A stretch of DNA of 64,000 nt from Sympetrum striolatum (GCA_947579665.1 OX388343.1:88888254-88952253); one strand, 5' to 3'. Positions 13,955 through 26,683 are shown, numbered from the stretch's first letter. Program-made: numbers and translations. The notes: generated by a model not told the origin, from the letters alone.

Positions 13955-14440
13955 TCCTACCTCTACCCCACCAATCCTTATCCCTAGCGCTATCACACCC
14001 ACTCACTTCCCACCCCTACACCTGCCCCACCCACTGCCATCCCTCCCTCTACCAAACCCACTCCCTTCAATACTCTACCCCTCCCACTGCCAACCCTCCC
14101 TCTACCCCATCCACTCCATTCAATACTCTACCCCTCCCACTGCCAACCCTCCCTCTATCCCACCCACTCCATTCCCATCCTCTACCCAACCCACTCCCTC
14201 CACCCACCCACTCACTTCCCACCCTCTACCTCACCCACTCCCATCCCACCCTCTACCCAACCAACTCCCTTCCCTCCCTGTACCCCACCTACTCTTATCC
14301 CACACTGTAACCAACCCACTCTATCCCACCCAGTAACCCAACTACTCTATCCCACCTTCTTACCCACCCACTCCCTTCCATCCCTTTACATCACCCTCTC
14401 CCTTCCCACCTTCTACCCAAAACACTATCACACTACCGTA
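13955..14440. repeat. C-rich minisatellite at outer end of left arm
   Basis: Degenerate tandem units of roughly 28-35 bp are built from CCCACCCACTCCCTTCC and CCTCTACC-like words. The complement is G-rich with many GGG runs. It is the counterpart of the G-rich minisatellite at 35550-36228 in the right arm, in inverted orientation. Unit numbers differ between arms. Confidence 0.85.
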
Positions 14441-14889
14441 GAACTACTTCACCTAGATCATTACCACCCATTCCCAACCTTATGGCTCACCCACTCCGTA
14501 CCCTTTGTCCTACCCAATACTTTCCTTTCCTCTATAACGCCCAACACTCACTCCGTTACACCCCTCTCCAGATCAATAGCTTCCTTCTTCTTCCTCTCCC
14601 ATCACCATCTCCCATAAAATACCTTCACGCTTTATTTCCAATTAACATTATAAAACATACGAGCAATCAAATGAAAAAGTACAGAATATATCAATTATAC
14701 ATAGCCCCGCCTTACAAATCATATTAAATCTATACATTCCGCAAAAGTTAGTTTGGCTACGGGCGCAAAGTTTTTATATCCGTTTTATATACATTTCAAG
14801 TCATGGTACACTATACAAGTTCCGGCCTTACATTTTTTTATACTATACATAATTGAAAATATATTTTGGCTCAAATGAAGAAGAATGTA

Positions 14890-15183
14890 TTTCCATTCTT
14901 ATTCATCTTCCGGGGTAGGGTGATGCTTTAGGGGTTCGTCCTTGGGTTCTCCATCTGCTAGCAGCCAGGAATAGTGCAGTCTGGTAGTGCAGTGCCTTAG
15001 TGTCTCTACAAAGAAGTCCTAAATCATCCTACGAAGGAGGATTTTTCGGGCAGGAATGCGGAGACGCTAGAGGAGGAGAGCTTCTTAGACCGTGTTGCGG
15101 ATACTGAATGCAAGGACCTGAACTCCTTCCCGCACCCCCATGAAGTCCTCGATATGGAAGGAAGATTGAGGAAACAATTTTAA
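14890..15183. other. GC-richer coding-like island, left arm
   Basis: This stretch is clearly richer in G+C than its surroundings and is well kept in both arms (partner 34815-35108). On the plus strand an open frame without its own ATG runs to a stop near 15183 and includes ETLEEESFLDRVADTECKDL. On the minus strand another frame includes SWLLADGEPKDEP and ends HPTPEDE before a stop near 14905. Both frames stay open in the right arm with a handful of replacements. I do not recognise either. It may be a captured exon or the remnant of an element. An active gene is not shown. Confidence 0.4.
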
Positions 15184-15999
15184 AATGTTAGATCCCATCT
15201 AATTATTAGGTATGAATAGTAAAGTAAATATAATCATTAATCCATGGAAAACTATATTATTAATACCTAGACTGTATCATTATATAAGTGTAAGTAGATT
15301 GCACGAACTGTATGACATTCCATGAAAATAACATATCATATGGAACTTCTAATTTCATCTCAATTCCAGGTGTGCAGATTCAACTTACAAACAGAAATAT
15401 CTCAGTTTCTAAGGAAATTGTATTTATTCCACAAGTTGTACATTTGCCTAACAACAAGAAAAACACGACCGGTATCGACGAATAATTGTCAACATCCAAT
15501 GTAAGTAGGACAACAGCGTTTTAAAGAAAGAACAATTCGTAAGGAGAAATTGGAATTGAAGGAAGCGGCCTTTATAAAACTTTGAAGCAATGGCAATGGT
15601 AAATACGCTAATTGCCCCAACGAATTACTGCAAAAATAAGATTTCCTCACAAAACATTGTTCAAAGAAGGATATAACCACATACAGAAAAGACCGTTAGG
15701 GTGCCTGCGAATGGCGGTATGTTTTAAAACTTCATCATCAAAAAGCAAGCAGTAAGAAAAAGTTTGGAAATTAACTTAAGATAACGTCCATTGTTATATT
15801 TACGGTCTTGATTGTAGGTTTAGCATTACTGCTAGACTAGATTATTGATTTACAAGTGCCAATTGATTACTCGGGGATGAATCGAAAAGCTTTTTTAACG
15901 ATAATCAGACTCTACAAATATTAATTCTTAATTTTATAATTATAATGGAGGAAAAAAGTTTGAATATATAATCCATCCACTTTAGATTCCATTTCCATT

Positions 16000-17280
16000 T
16001 AAGTAAAGTGAATAATTTTTTAATTGAATTTCAAAAGTGAATTCTTTTAAAATAAAAATTAGCGATTCACCTTTAAGACAATCATTTGTTTCAAAAAACC
16101 TAAAAGGATATTAGAGACGTTGAATTTCTATCGTGGTCAGTCTTGTCGCGAAAGCCCCGGGGCCATAAATTCAAACTATATTATATTATTATAGCATATC
16201 GCGATATTTATAGTATTAATTCGTGACATAATAATTTCGTGATTATTATTGTCAATTAATCTTTAATTCAATTGATCACGCACAGTTATCCAAGAATATC
16301 TCATATGCCTTCCTGAATTTGAAATATAACATCTTTAACGCTCCGAAATACCATCAGATGATGAAATTTAAAACAATTAATCTACAAAATATGAAAGAAT
16401 AGTCTGTTTACTTAACTTGGAAATCCAGCCTACCGTTGTCCCCAGAGCCTCTTCCGTTCATGGTGGTCCTCGGATTTGTGAAGAGTGAGTCTCACGGCAA
16501 AACCTTCTCGAAATCTGAGCGAGTTCACTTTCTTGAAAGAAAGAATAGATATAACAAAATAATTAATCATTTATAAATTGATATGGTAATATAAAGAAGA
16601 GAATAATTTAAAAAATGCAATTCTCGGTGACAAAGAAAGAAAATTCTTTTAAAATAAAAATTAGCCATTCACCTTTAAGACAATCATTTCTTTCAAAACA
16701 CCTAAAAGGATATTAGAGACGTTGAATTTCTATCGTGGTCAGTCTTGTCGTGAAAGGCCCGAGGCCATAAATTAAAACTTTACGGAATAAGCACCACTTA
16801 TTAATCAACGTCACTGAATACGTTAAGCAATCAAATATGTATAAATCATAATTTAAAAGAGTGAAATGCTATTTATATATTTATAGTATTAATTCGTGAC
16901 ATCATAATTTTGTGACTGATTATTTTCAATAAATCTTAAATCAATTGTCTAGATGTCTTTCAGAATTTTAAATAAAAAATTTTTAATACTCCGAAATAAC
17001 ACCACATGATGAAATTTAGAAAATTAATCTACAAAATATGAAAGAATCATCTGTTTACTTAACTTGGAGATCCATCCTACCGTTGTCCCCGGAGCCTCTT
17101 CCGTTGACGGTGGTCACTCGCATTTATGAAGAGTGAGTCTCACGGCAAAGCCTTATCGAAATCTGAGCAAGTTCACTTCCTTAAAACTAGAAAGAATAGA
17201 AATACCAAAGTAATTAATCATCTATAAATTAATATGGTACTATCAAGAAGAGAATTATTAAAAAAATAAAATTCCCGGTG
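16000..17280. repeat. Tandem duplication of about 600 bp inside left arm
   Basis: The segment 16000-16630 is repeated at 16636-17280. Shared words include TATCGTGGTCAGTCTTGTCG and CCTACCGTTGTCCCC. The right arm has a single copy (about 33370-34010), so the tandem copy arose in the left arm after the inversion or was lost on the right. A third, partial copy lies at 18495-18800. Confidence 0.85.
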
Positions 17281-17706
17281 ACAAAGAAAAACATAGTACG
17301 TAGCACACATTTATGCACATCTACGAAGTTATATAACGGTGATCCAATTCGATGTTAACACACAAATCGTACTCATCAACATTTCTAAACACGATATTAG
17401 AGTAGGGAAATTTTAATCGAGGGCACAAGGAATAGAAATTAGGATGGTTCTGACATAAGAGGAAGATGAGCTTAGTGCAGATCGTATGGAGATGAGAATA
17501 CGATACTAAGCTTAAGTTCAGGTTTACCTTCCTTAGGAGACCATGATATGTTACTGTTGACATTCAGCTAAATATTTCAATTGATTTGAAACGAGATATT
17601 CCAAAAAAAAGCTACCCACAGATATCCCTCATAAATTTCCCAAAAAACTTAACAAGATGTAATTGATTAAACAAGTGGTAATTGATTTTGGGTTGCTGAT
17701 GAATTC

Positions 17707-17845
17707 AAGGAGATAAATTTCAGCTTACGCAGCAGGGACTCGAACCCCAAACTCTTAATTTTTTACGGGTGCTCCTGCTTTTCTGATGGACCGACCACCT
17801 ACAAACTAGGAGAAACTGGTTCGAGCCCTGTCTACTACCTATATT
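17707..17845. repeat. Two opposed tRNA-like (B-box) segments
   Basis: On the minus strand a tRNA-like sequence contains a perfect B box GGTTCGAGTCC (17737-17747). About 70 bp away a B-box-like GGTTCGAGCCC (17818-17828) lies on the plus strand. The right-arm partner is at about 32770-32895. No complete cloverleaf was found, so these look like tRNA-derived SINE heads or old tRNA pseudogenes in inverted orientation. Confidence 0.5.
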
Positions 17846-18494
17846 TTCTCCTTCGTTTCTTTATAAGATAATCGGAATATAGGTTCGCTTTTTCCTTGAG
17901 CTTTTTAGTAGCATCAATTGAATTGTTTTGGATTCCTGTATTACAGTCACTTAAGACACAGACACAACTTCTCCAACGCCCACCTCAGAATTTGAACATC
18001 TTGATTAATTAAAATAATAATTAAAAAATCATTACATTGTATGTAGTATAACCTTAACCGTAATTTTGATTATCTAGATCATTAATTTTCATGAAATATT
18101 TATCTCTACTTAGCGTTAATTTGGCTGTATCACAGAAAGGATTGATCGAAATATCGTAGTTGTTATAAATGTTGGCATTTTAATGATTTTTAGTGATACA
18201 ATATTACTATTTTATAATGATAACTACATTAAGTTTCTTACAGCTGTGTAAAAATATTTCAAATTAATTTATCTTATTTATCGCAATAAATAATACCTAC
18301 TTTGTCTTAAGAAAGGAATGGGATTTGCGTTCTAGTATAAATTATAAGGTCCGCTTTAAGACTGATATAAATTTAAAGTAAATCAATTGTAACGGTCATC
18401 CGTTTTATTTGGAGACCTTTAACAAATGGAAAATAATCGAAAATAGGGGAATTTGTTCACAAAATATCTACACCATCTATCATCCTTAAATAGG

Positions 18495-18800
18495 AATTAT
18501 AATAACATTAGATTCCATTTCCATTTAAATAAAGTAAATAATTTATTAATTGAATTTCAAAAGCAAATTCAATTAAAATAAAAACTAGTGATTCTCCTTC
18601 AAGACAATCATTGTTTCAAAAAACATAAAAGGACGTCGAATTTCGATCGTGGTCAGTCTCGCCGTGAGAGGCCCGGGGCCATAAATTCCAACCTTACGGA
18701 TTGAGCACCACGGATTAATCAACGTCACTCAATACGCTAAGTAATAAAATTTATATAAATCATAATTTAAAAGCGCGATATGCTGTTTATATTATTAATT
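18495..18800. repeat. Third, partial copy of the 600-bp unit
   Basis: The sequence from ATTCCATTTCCATTTAAATA to the ATTAATTCGTGACAT word matches the first half of the unit starting near 15985 and 16640. Like the nearby piggyBac, it sits in the part of the left arm that has no counterpart on the right. Confidence 0.75.
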
Positions 18801-19224
18801 CGTGACATGATAATGTGACGTGCTAAATTTTTATGCATATGCAATACTATTCTCTCACCGGCTAGACAATTTTAAATGAAGAAGCAAGATAAGGTTGCAA
18901 TTTCATACGTTAAAAATTGCATGTAAAAATAAAATAATTGATACGGGATTATGGAGAACTACTAATAATATCTTGCACTATGGAAACATCGCTCTACTAT
19001 TACGACTATGTTGTAAAAGAAATTATTTTGCCAAAGTGATTTAACCTTAGCATTGAGAGGAAAAATGAATTATCTTCAATTGTCTGTTCTGTGAATAAAC
19101 TCGTATACTTCTATTCCCTAAAATGTATATTCCCCATTTGCATGAGAACAAGGAAAGAATCGCTTATTTTTAGTCTGCACCATAAGAAATCTTTTGCATA
19201 CATTTGAGTTGCTAGTAGCATTAA

Positions 19225-21829
19225 CCCTCCAAGGACGAGAATTATTTTTTCTTAAAAATTACCCTAATTTTAGTATATTGGTATTCAGATGACCTAAATT
19301 AACAACAGAAAATTGTTTAAAAAAAGTTAACAATAATAGGTTCGTTGCAAATGCCCGTTCCCATATGGGCACGTCAGTCCTTCCCACTACTACTATTACG
19401 CGCGCCATGATGAAATTTAAAAAAAGCATTTTATTGCAAAAAATCTTATTTATTTCAAAAAAATATTGTATGAAATGGTTTTTCTTGGAAGATATAAGTA
19501 TTTATTTTATAATTATTTTGTTAAGCACTTTGTACAAATATTCAACACAGAGCCCAACATCGCACTTATTACGCATTGTTCTCCCACGACTCTCGCACTC
19601 TTCATAAGCGCAGCGTTTTCCCTTGTTCTGCGGTATGTCACCAATTACACCGATTAATTGATCATACCATAACTCTTGCGTGGAGCCAGTTTTTGACGTG
19701 GAAGCCTTGCTGAGTCGTCCACCGGGTGGTTTTTATTCCGTCTTGTACCGAGTAAAGTACACCTGAGCAATCTTCCGTCTAAACTCTAATTTTGTCCTTG
19801 GATCTGAGGATTTCCTTTTATTATTATTATTATTCGATTGTCTGAGTTGCAAATAATTTACATAAATCATATCTTACCAATATGCAGTGAATTTACATGA
19901 ATTTGGTCAGTTCCACCCATATGCTTATTATACTGGGATATGAAGTAGGGTTGTGGAAGCTGAATAATTTTCTTTTGTTTCCTATAAAACCTTTTAGCTT
20001 TCATCAACGGCGTAACTCCATACGCTGTTGAAGCTGCCACAATTACCAAATTGTCCAGCCATTTAGTGATTCCTATTCCTTCGCATGTAGAAATAGCTGT
20101 GATGCTCTTTCCACTCTCCTCCTTTTTTAGATCATTTTTTGGTGGTAGCGGACAATCTTTCGGAATCCGGTTCTTTCTGATTCGCTCAGTTCCATTGTAG
20201 CCACATCCTTTCAAATGTGGCAATAAATTCTTTCGTATACATTATATATTGAGCTAAATAAATTAATGATATTATATTATTTCACATTACACTTCAAATT
20301 ATAATAACCGAACCTTATCGATTTACCTCTACTACATCGCTTGCAGCTGTGTCTTTCGTAGTATCTTATCATCTCTTCCTCACAATCTAAGAACTGGGAA
20401 GGCACCAAATGCTGCAAACTACTCTGTGTAATCCTTTTCATCGTAGGCCAGACTTTGCAGAACCCATCGCTTGACTGTCTAACTTAGTATTATCCGCCAA
20501 GTGTAAAAATTTCATTATTTGGATGAATCAGTCCCTCCTCATCGCTCTACTAACCAATTCAATACGTACATCCTTTTTCGCGTCCCAGTAAAATTTTTTT
20601 CCAGGAGAATGTTGTACCCGGATACAATCAAAATGCCAATGACGGCTCGCATCTCCTCTGCTGTAATTTGTGGACTGGGGCAATTAAAAAATCGGGCGTA
20701 ATTCTCACTTTGTTCCACTATGAATGCGACGAAATCGTCATCGATGAAGAGCTCTAGCAATTCGATGCAGCTAAGTTTAGAGTATGAAAAGTAATCTGCT
20801 TCAGAAAAACTTCCCGTACACTCAATGCTGCCCTTTATCCATTTTCTCCGCACAGATTTTTTTGCCCCATCGTCTTCTCCAGCACCGATACTTTCGTTGG
20901 TTGCCAACCGAATTTCGGCTTGTGCCCTCATTTGCTTGCCAGTAAAATTGTCAACCAATCTTTCCTCATCTTCATCAGCCAATATTTCATCAGTTCGCTC
21001 ATTTTCTTCTGTTGGAGAAATGAAGAAATCGGTAACATCTACCTCGCTCTCTTCATCCTCGTCAAGGATTCGGAGAGCCTCTTTCAGTGAAGTCGACTCA
21101 TGAAAAATTACGTTTTTCCTGAATAGAAACTATAACACCTCTAATGATATCATTTTATGTGAAGCTAATAAAATTTGAAAGGATTTGTATATCTAGTACA
21201 ATAATCATTTGCTAATATATGTTGTTGCCGCTTCTACTATACAAATTTAGGTTCTCCGAGATTTAGTTCATAAATATGCATAATAATTGCCATAGTCTTC
21301 TTGTCACAACTTAAAACTAAAATAATTCTTAACTTAATTGCACCAAAAATAATGTATTATGTCGCAAAATAAACTCTAATATACTATATATAGCTTTCCT
21401 TGACAGCCATCGGCAAGGAAGTCGCGTAGTAGTGGGAAGGCCTGACGTGCCCATATGGGAACGCAGCAATAAACAACGTTATAACAACAACAAATAACCT
21501 CAAACTCTGCTCTATTTAATTTCTTTCGATGATTAGAACATCATACTAAAGGTATACAAGCAAAATACTACTTTAAATTAAAAACAGTAAAACTTATAAA
21601 AATTAGTTGCCAGAAGGATCCATCTCAAAATTTCCCTGTTTTTCGAAAAATCACAAGAAATATTTCCCTTGACTTAAATGCACCAAAACTCAAATGAAAC
21701 TAAGCTTTGAACCCTCTTAGCTCACAAAATAGCGTTTACTGACCATTTTATGACACTCAAGATATTGTTTAGCTACCTAGAGAACCCAGCTGCAGTCCGT
21801 TCCCATATGGGAACGTCAGTCCTTTAAGG
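19225..21829 (-). mobile_element. piggyBac-family transposon, degenerate
   Basis: The element is flanked by TTAA on both sides (19221-19224 and 21830-21833), the exact piggyBac target duplication. Its ends are inverted: CCCTCCAAGGACGAG on the left and, in reverse complement, CCCTTAAAGGACTGA on the right. Three copies of a palindromic word around CCCATATGGG occur near the ends (19356, 21441 and 21797). A longer inner inverted repeat links 19356-19395 with 21426-21463. The transposase on the minus strand is broken. The right arm of the inverted duplication has no copy, so insertion followed the duplication or the right arm lost this region. Confidence 0.9.
19867..21105 (-). pseudogene. piggyBac transposase, broken
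   Basis: Reading the minus strand from about 21105, an acidic N-terminal part (ALRILDEDEESEVDVTDF) leads into a frame with the domain start ELFIDDDFVAFIVEQSENYA and EEMRAVIGILIVSGYN (20539-20982). After frameshifts come KFLHLADNTKLDSQ (about 20480-20520) and FLDCEEEMIRYYERHSCK (about 20330-20400). These match the family order. Roughly 80 residues that would hold two of the three catalytic aspartates are missing. The sequence resumes at 20223 with CGYNGTERIRKNRIPKDCPL and reaches QPYFISQYNKHMGGTDQ, where the D in GGTD corresponds to the third aspartate. The cysteine-rich C-terminus is absent. The protein cannot be functional. Confidence 0.9.
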
Positions 21830-22149
21830 GTTAAGTTAAGATTTACGTCACATTTCGCATTATCAGATATTTATCGATATCGAATTAAATATAATGTTAT
21901 CGTCTACGTGATACAATGAAATGTACATCAAATTCCTGGGCTCGTCCGAGGTAGGTAATACACCCCATAGAACAAAGAAAATGAAAGCGAAATTATTCAA
22001 GGTCATTGAAACTAAACATCGAGATAAACGGAACACTTAACGAAATATTTCTCCCTAATTTTGAAAAGAAAATTCTCGAAAAAGGAACTGAAAGGGGAAG
22101 CAAAATTAACCTTGCGTGTGTATGCAAGTAACTCTCGCTTCTCTTTACA

Positions 22150-22245
22150 GAGATTCAGAATGAGGCGGGAATTCGAAACCGCATGCTTATGACTCACGAA
22201 GCAAAGCACCAAGGCAAATCGGAAAAAATCATGGCTCCTGAAATG
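22150..22245 (-). repeat. tRNA-like fragment, left arm
   Basis: On the minus strand the sequence contains GCGGTTTCGAATTCCCGCC, a T-arm-like hairpin with an imperfect B box, preceded by an anticodon-arm-like stretch. The same fragment is at about 31850-31945 on the plus strand of the right arm. It is probably a tRNA-derived SINE piece. The matching short open frames in both arms (22012-22212 and 31879-32079) run across this fragment and are not taken as genes. Confidence 0.45.
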
Positions 22246-25200
22246 AAGTTCTCAACTGTGACTAGTAAATTGGCAATAAGTTAAGGAAAAACGTTAGCCG
22301 GGTTAGATTATTTTGAAAGCAATAAAGTGAGAGCAACGGAAATGGAAATGACAATATCAGAGATTGTTGATAAAATCTCTCCGAGAATGCTATCTAAACT
22401 TTGAATAAATAACTAACATCGGTAACTCTCGTCGTGGAATGGTGGTGGAACTGTAACTTTATTCTCTTTCGGATATTTTGAGTAATAGCGGAGAGGTATG
22501 TGTTTATTAGTAACTAGTGGAGCAATGCACCATAGCTAAATCTAAAAGGTAGGAAATGAAAAGAAAATGAAGTAAAACAGATGATAAGAATTGTGAAGTC
22601 CTACAGCTTAGGTTCATAATGTTCAAGAACGATATCCTATGAATGAATTTAAGAATTTAGTATATGAGAAAGTATATCTATGAAATAATACTCTAATACA
22701 GATGAATCCCCAATAAAAATCTATATCAATCAATCTATCTGACGGAGCGCAATACATTTCTTTCTTATATCGACGTTCATTGGCATTCCCACTCCTTGTC
22801 CACATAATGCAAAACAGCAAAAAGAGATACACGTAGAAGAGTGGGCATAATACCGGATTAATCTACGAAAATCGTAAACGAAGGTTTAATGAACGATTGC
22901 GTCGCAGAGAATTGATTTAACGACCAAAAGGTGTCTTAGAAATTGAAGAAATTGCCCACACTCTGGTATATTCTATTGCATTACAATCGTTGCTTAGACA
23001 GCGAATAGATATTAATACCGAAGAGCATGCTACACCCTCGGTTAGCACTTGAGTAACGAATATTACTCCAGAACGATGACCGAGAACGAGACTATCGTCG
23101 ACAGAATAATATGATAAAGCGTGCAATCGCAAAGTAAAGGCTTGTCGTTTCCATTTTAACATAAATTCTTGCGGTAAGGGTACAAAGAAACGAATAATTA
23201 GATAATTAATTCGTAGCTGTAAAGAGGTGTTCGAATTTCGGAAAGAGCGAGGACTGAAGGCCGCCAGAGCCCATGATAATACACTCTCTCCACCCCTTAA
23301 TTGCCATCTGTTAACTACAGTTGGATTCCTATCTTAAACGTCGCCTATTCTTTCTCAAATATGTCTAAGCGGATGAAAGTTTCGGTACGATATTTACCAA
23401 TAACAAAGCAATATATGGCTCGTGAATGCGTAAATTGTTCTTTTCATATCGGCCAGTTCAAATAATTGATTCATTCTTTGATTTCATTCACCTCATTTTC
23501 TCTAGCTTTTTGTGTTTTTGTGCAGAATTTGGGGTTTTGGGAATTTTTTGTCCTCAAATAATATTCATTCAATCTTATAACCTTAGGGTGTCAGTGTTTG
23601 CTATGTATTGAGTGTTGGCCTGCACCTCTTCCCTCACACCATTCTGTTGTTCTGTTCTGAAAAGGCTGACATGGAATCTGAATATTATTCTTTGAAACGA
23701 TTTTAAGTTAATGGTAAAAATGCAATAGACTATTCATCTACAGAAGGTGATACAGAATCGACACTTATGTAAAAGCACACTAATTCGTTAAGAGAAGGCA
23801 GACAAATATCAATAGGGTTTATAATAACCAGCAACAACTATCAACAGGGGTTGTGATAATTGATAAGAAATTCTATTAAGAATTTTATCTGATTAAATAA
23901 TAACGATGACAAGTTACACATATAGTGTAAGTTTAAGATGATGAACAGTCGAGATGAATTGGAAAAGAAGGTACTGTATTTCTATCGGATATAATTGTAC
24001 TTCAATACCCACTTCGATGCCAAAAAATCTAATTCTGCTACTTCCAGCAATGAAGAACCATCCGTAGGCCATGTCTACCTCACGTTTGAAAAATTAAAAT
24101 CAGATCGATTTATAACTATGATTATCCTTTAAGTTTAAAAAATTGAGAAAAAGCCAGTGGTTTAATATGTTCGTAATACTGTTATCTCGCGATGCAACAA
24201 ATTGCTCCTTTATTTTGATGTTAAAAAATTTATATGGGGGCGAAAAATTGCTTTAGCAGTTGACTTGATAATCTCGCTATAAAATATGCGGAAAGTTTCC
24301 TTCGAGTAAATTCCTATTTTATAAAATCGAATCAGTATCTATATATAAGAAAGATAGAGATAATTGCGTTTCATAAACTTGAATAACACGAGCTCCACAC
24401 TTAACATTATTCGCAGAGCGGAAGAGCATTCGTGTAAGAATTCCCTCATAATTTCGCATTTGAATTGCAATGCCTCTTAGCATTTGTATTACGTAAAAAA
24501 GAAACGTTACTTCATTGAAACTTACTTCCACATCCCTAACAATAATATTGGAATGTAATCCACTCTCTATTATTCAACTACTACCGATTATTCACCAAAA
24601 CACATTCAATTCAATCAATTGTACGTAGTTCTTCTTAATGATCCTAGACGAAACGATTTCAATGAAGCATTCTTTACCTTGAACGGCGAATAGCAAAATA
24701 TTTAGAAGTGTCGTTCCATGATAAAGTAAACATAATGAAAGGTAAGAGAATTAAGTGCGCTTACCCAAATTTATCAAATGTCGATCCTCGCGTGGAAGGT
24801 CACCCCGTGGCGATACCCTTTCGAAACGAAGTAAAGCAGGTATCCATCGATGTGAGAGTTAAAAGTACATTTTTTGAAACCTGGAAAATTAGAAATACCA
24901 AATTAGTAAAACATCAATTAAATTCATTCAGACTGTACTCAACCCCCATGAACAGGTATTCTGTTCTATAAATTTCACAGCTGATAATTTTCAAATTGGG
25001 ACGTCCGTTATATGAAACAACTATTTCCGAGCCCTCTATGGTGTTGGATGTAAGGTAAATGACAGATGGAATGCTACCAAACGGATAGCTAAAATAATAA
25101 ATTTACAAGGACCGAGGTAAATATTGAAAAATCATAAATTAGATAGTTGTGGTCAATTTTGGGATTGTAACACGAAACGTATTTATCATTGCAATTTTTT

Positions 25201-26683
25201 TAAAAAGGGTAAACTTTAATCAGATGATCGAGGATTAGAAAAAAACATGGGTATTATCTAAGCGAAAATTAAACGAAATAAATATCGCACAGAGACAGGA
25301 CACCGTTATATCTCATCGGTGGCATTATAGGCATTTAAAATAGAGGAAAGCAAAAGAATAAAACCACAATGAAAGATATTTCAGCATGGATACAAAGAGT
25401 AACGTGGAGTGTTACCTGAAATTTTCAAATAGCTATTTCCGATAACTTTGCCGGACAGATCGTGCAAACTGTGAGTGTGTAAGAAATCCCCGGGTTCGCT
25501 TCCGGCATGAGTCAGACTTTAAATTAAGCATTTAAGGCGGGTTTTCCATTCATTTTTTAAGTTTCAACTGAATTTTCCTTGATACACTTACGTCATCAAT
25601 TCAAGAACTAATGATAGAACATAGTTATGAAACCAAATTCGAATATGATTACTAAATCGAATTTGAATCGGAAAATACGTTGATGCTATATTTAACGCGA
25701 ATGCATTACCCACGCATATAAGTATAGATTCTCCTTATTTAAGCGATTCCCGAACTTAATATAGTATACAAAAACGAAAAATACAAACGAAATTCCGCAA
25801 CGACTATTAAAAGAATGGGAACTTATAGCTCACGAAATCAATTATTTCTTTAAAGCAAGAACACGAGAGAATTTTGATTGGGGTCTTTTTTTACTACTTA
25901 CCACAAAAAGAAATTCCTTGGTGACGACCACGAACATCTACAGGTCTTCTAACGTCGTTCTTTCATTTGTAAGATAAATTCTTTTACGGAATAGTTATCA
26001 TTGCAAAATTAAAACCAAAGGCTATAAAATGTCACTCACGTTTACCAGTTACCAAATCCAACGGATGTCACAAGATTTAAATTCAACGGAAATTTGAAAA
26101 CAATTGACACACCTTCCAATCCAGACGGGATCTAAGCACCGACTGAGGAAATTTCCATCAGGATAACCGTTGATCAAGAAAGCTGGAATTTGATTGGTGG
26201 AATTTGGATGTTTCATCAATTGTCCGCCTATAACCTAATTAAAACATTTAAATTAATAATAATTAAAATTAAATAGACATTCGATTTTATGAAGTTCCCG
26301 CTTGATTTTTATCTAAAATTGTTTGGAATATTAATTTTCGTTGATAAATTTAATAATTTATATTTTGAGTTAATTTTGTCGTTTCCTCCAATGGAACTGC
26401 TCGAAACATCGGCATTGTTAATAGTTTAATTATTAGTTTTTAAATTGTAATATTAATTTTTTACCATGATTACTAAGGATCGTTTAAAGATGTTTTAATT
26501 ATTATGGTTTTACACGTCACGCTTTCTCATGTTGAGATTTCAATATTAATATAATTAAATATTCCACTTCGGCTATAACAAAAGAATGGTGTTAGCGCAT
26601 CAAATCACTTCATCGATAAACACCAGAAATTTTTTTTTAGATTTCTATTCGAAGACATTTAAAATTGATCGAAAACATATTTA
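22246..26683. other. Inner part of left arm, no gene recognised
   Basis: This DNA is AT-rich and paired with 28268-31850. A degenerate tRNA-like word (CCCCGGGTTCGCTTCCGGCA, 25486-25505) has a partner near 29425. The open frames, such as 24708-24971 plus, are disrupted in the partner arm, which argues against coding. Confidence 0.6.

Larger units (their letters stand above)
13955..26683 (+). repeat. Left arm of large inverted duplication
   Basis: The reverse complement of 28268-36228 matches this arm in order. Example pairs are 14482 with 35515, 15322 with 34676, 16433 with 33566, 17737 with about 32876, 22012-22212 with 31879-32079, 26161 with 28790 and 26580 with 28372. Substitutions and small indels are scattered throughout; I judge several percent divergence by eye. 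The sum of paired coordinates rises from 49,998 to 54,951 going inward, which locates the extra DNA in this arm: a tandem unit at 16636-17280, about 3.6 kb around the piggyBac at 18300-21900, and smaller indels. I see no intact protein gene in it. Confidence 0.93.

Noticed and set aside
22012..22212. 66-codon frame found in both arms (also 31879-32079) as a possible conserved gene
   Set aside because: Its presence twice is explained by the inverted duplication; it overlaps a tRNA-like fragment and the replacement changes look unconstrained.
25440..25510. Possible tRNA gene with GGGTTCGCTTCC
   Set aside because: The D and anticodon arms do not fold properly and the partner-arm copy is changed; treated as a tRNA-like scrap.
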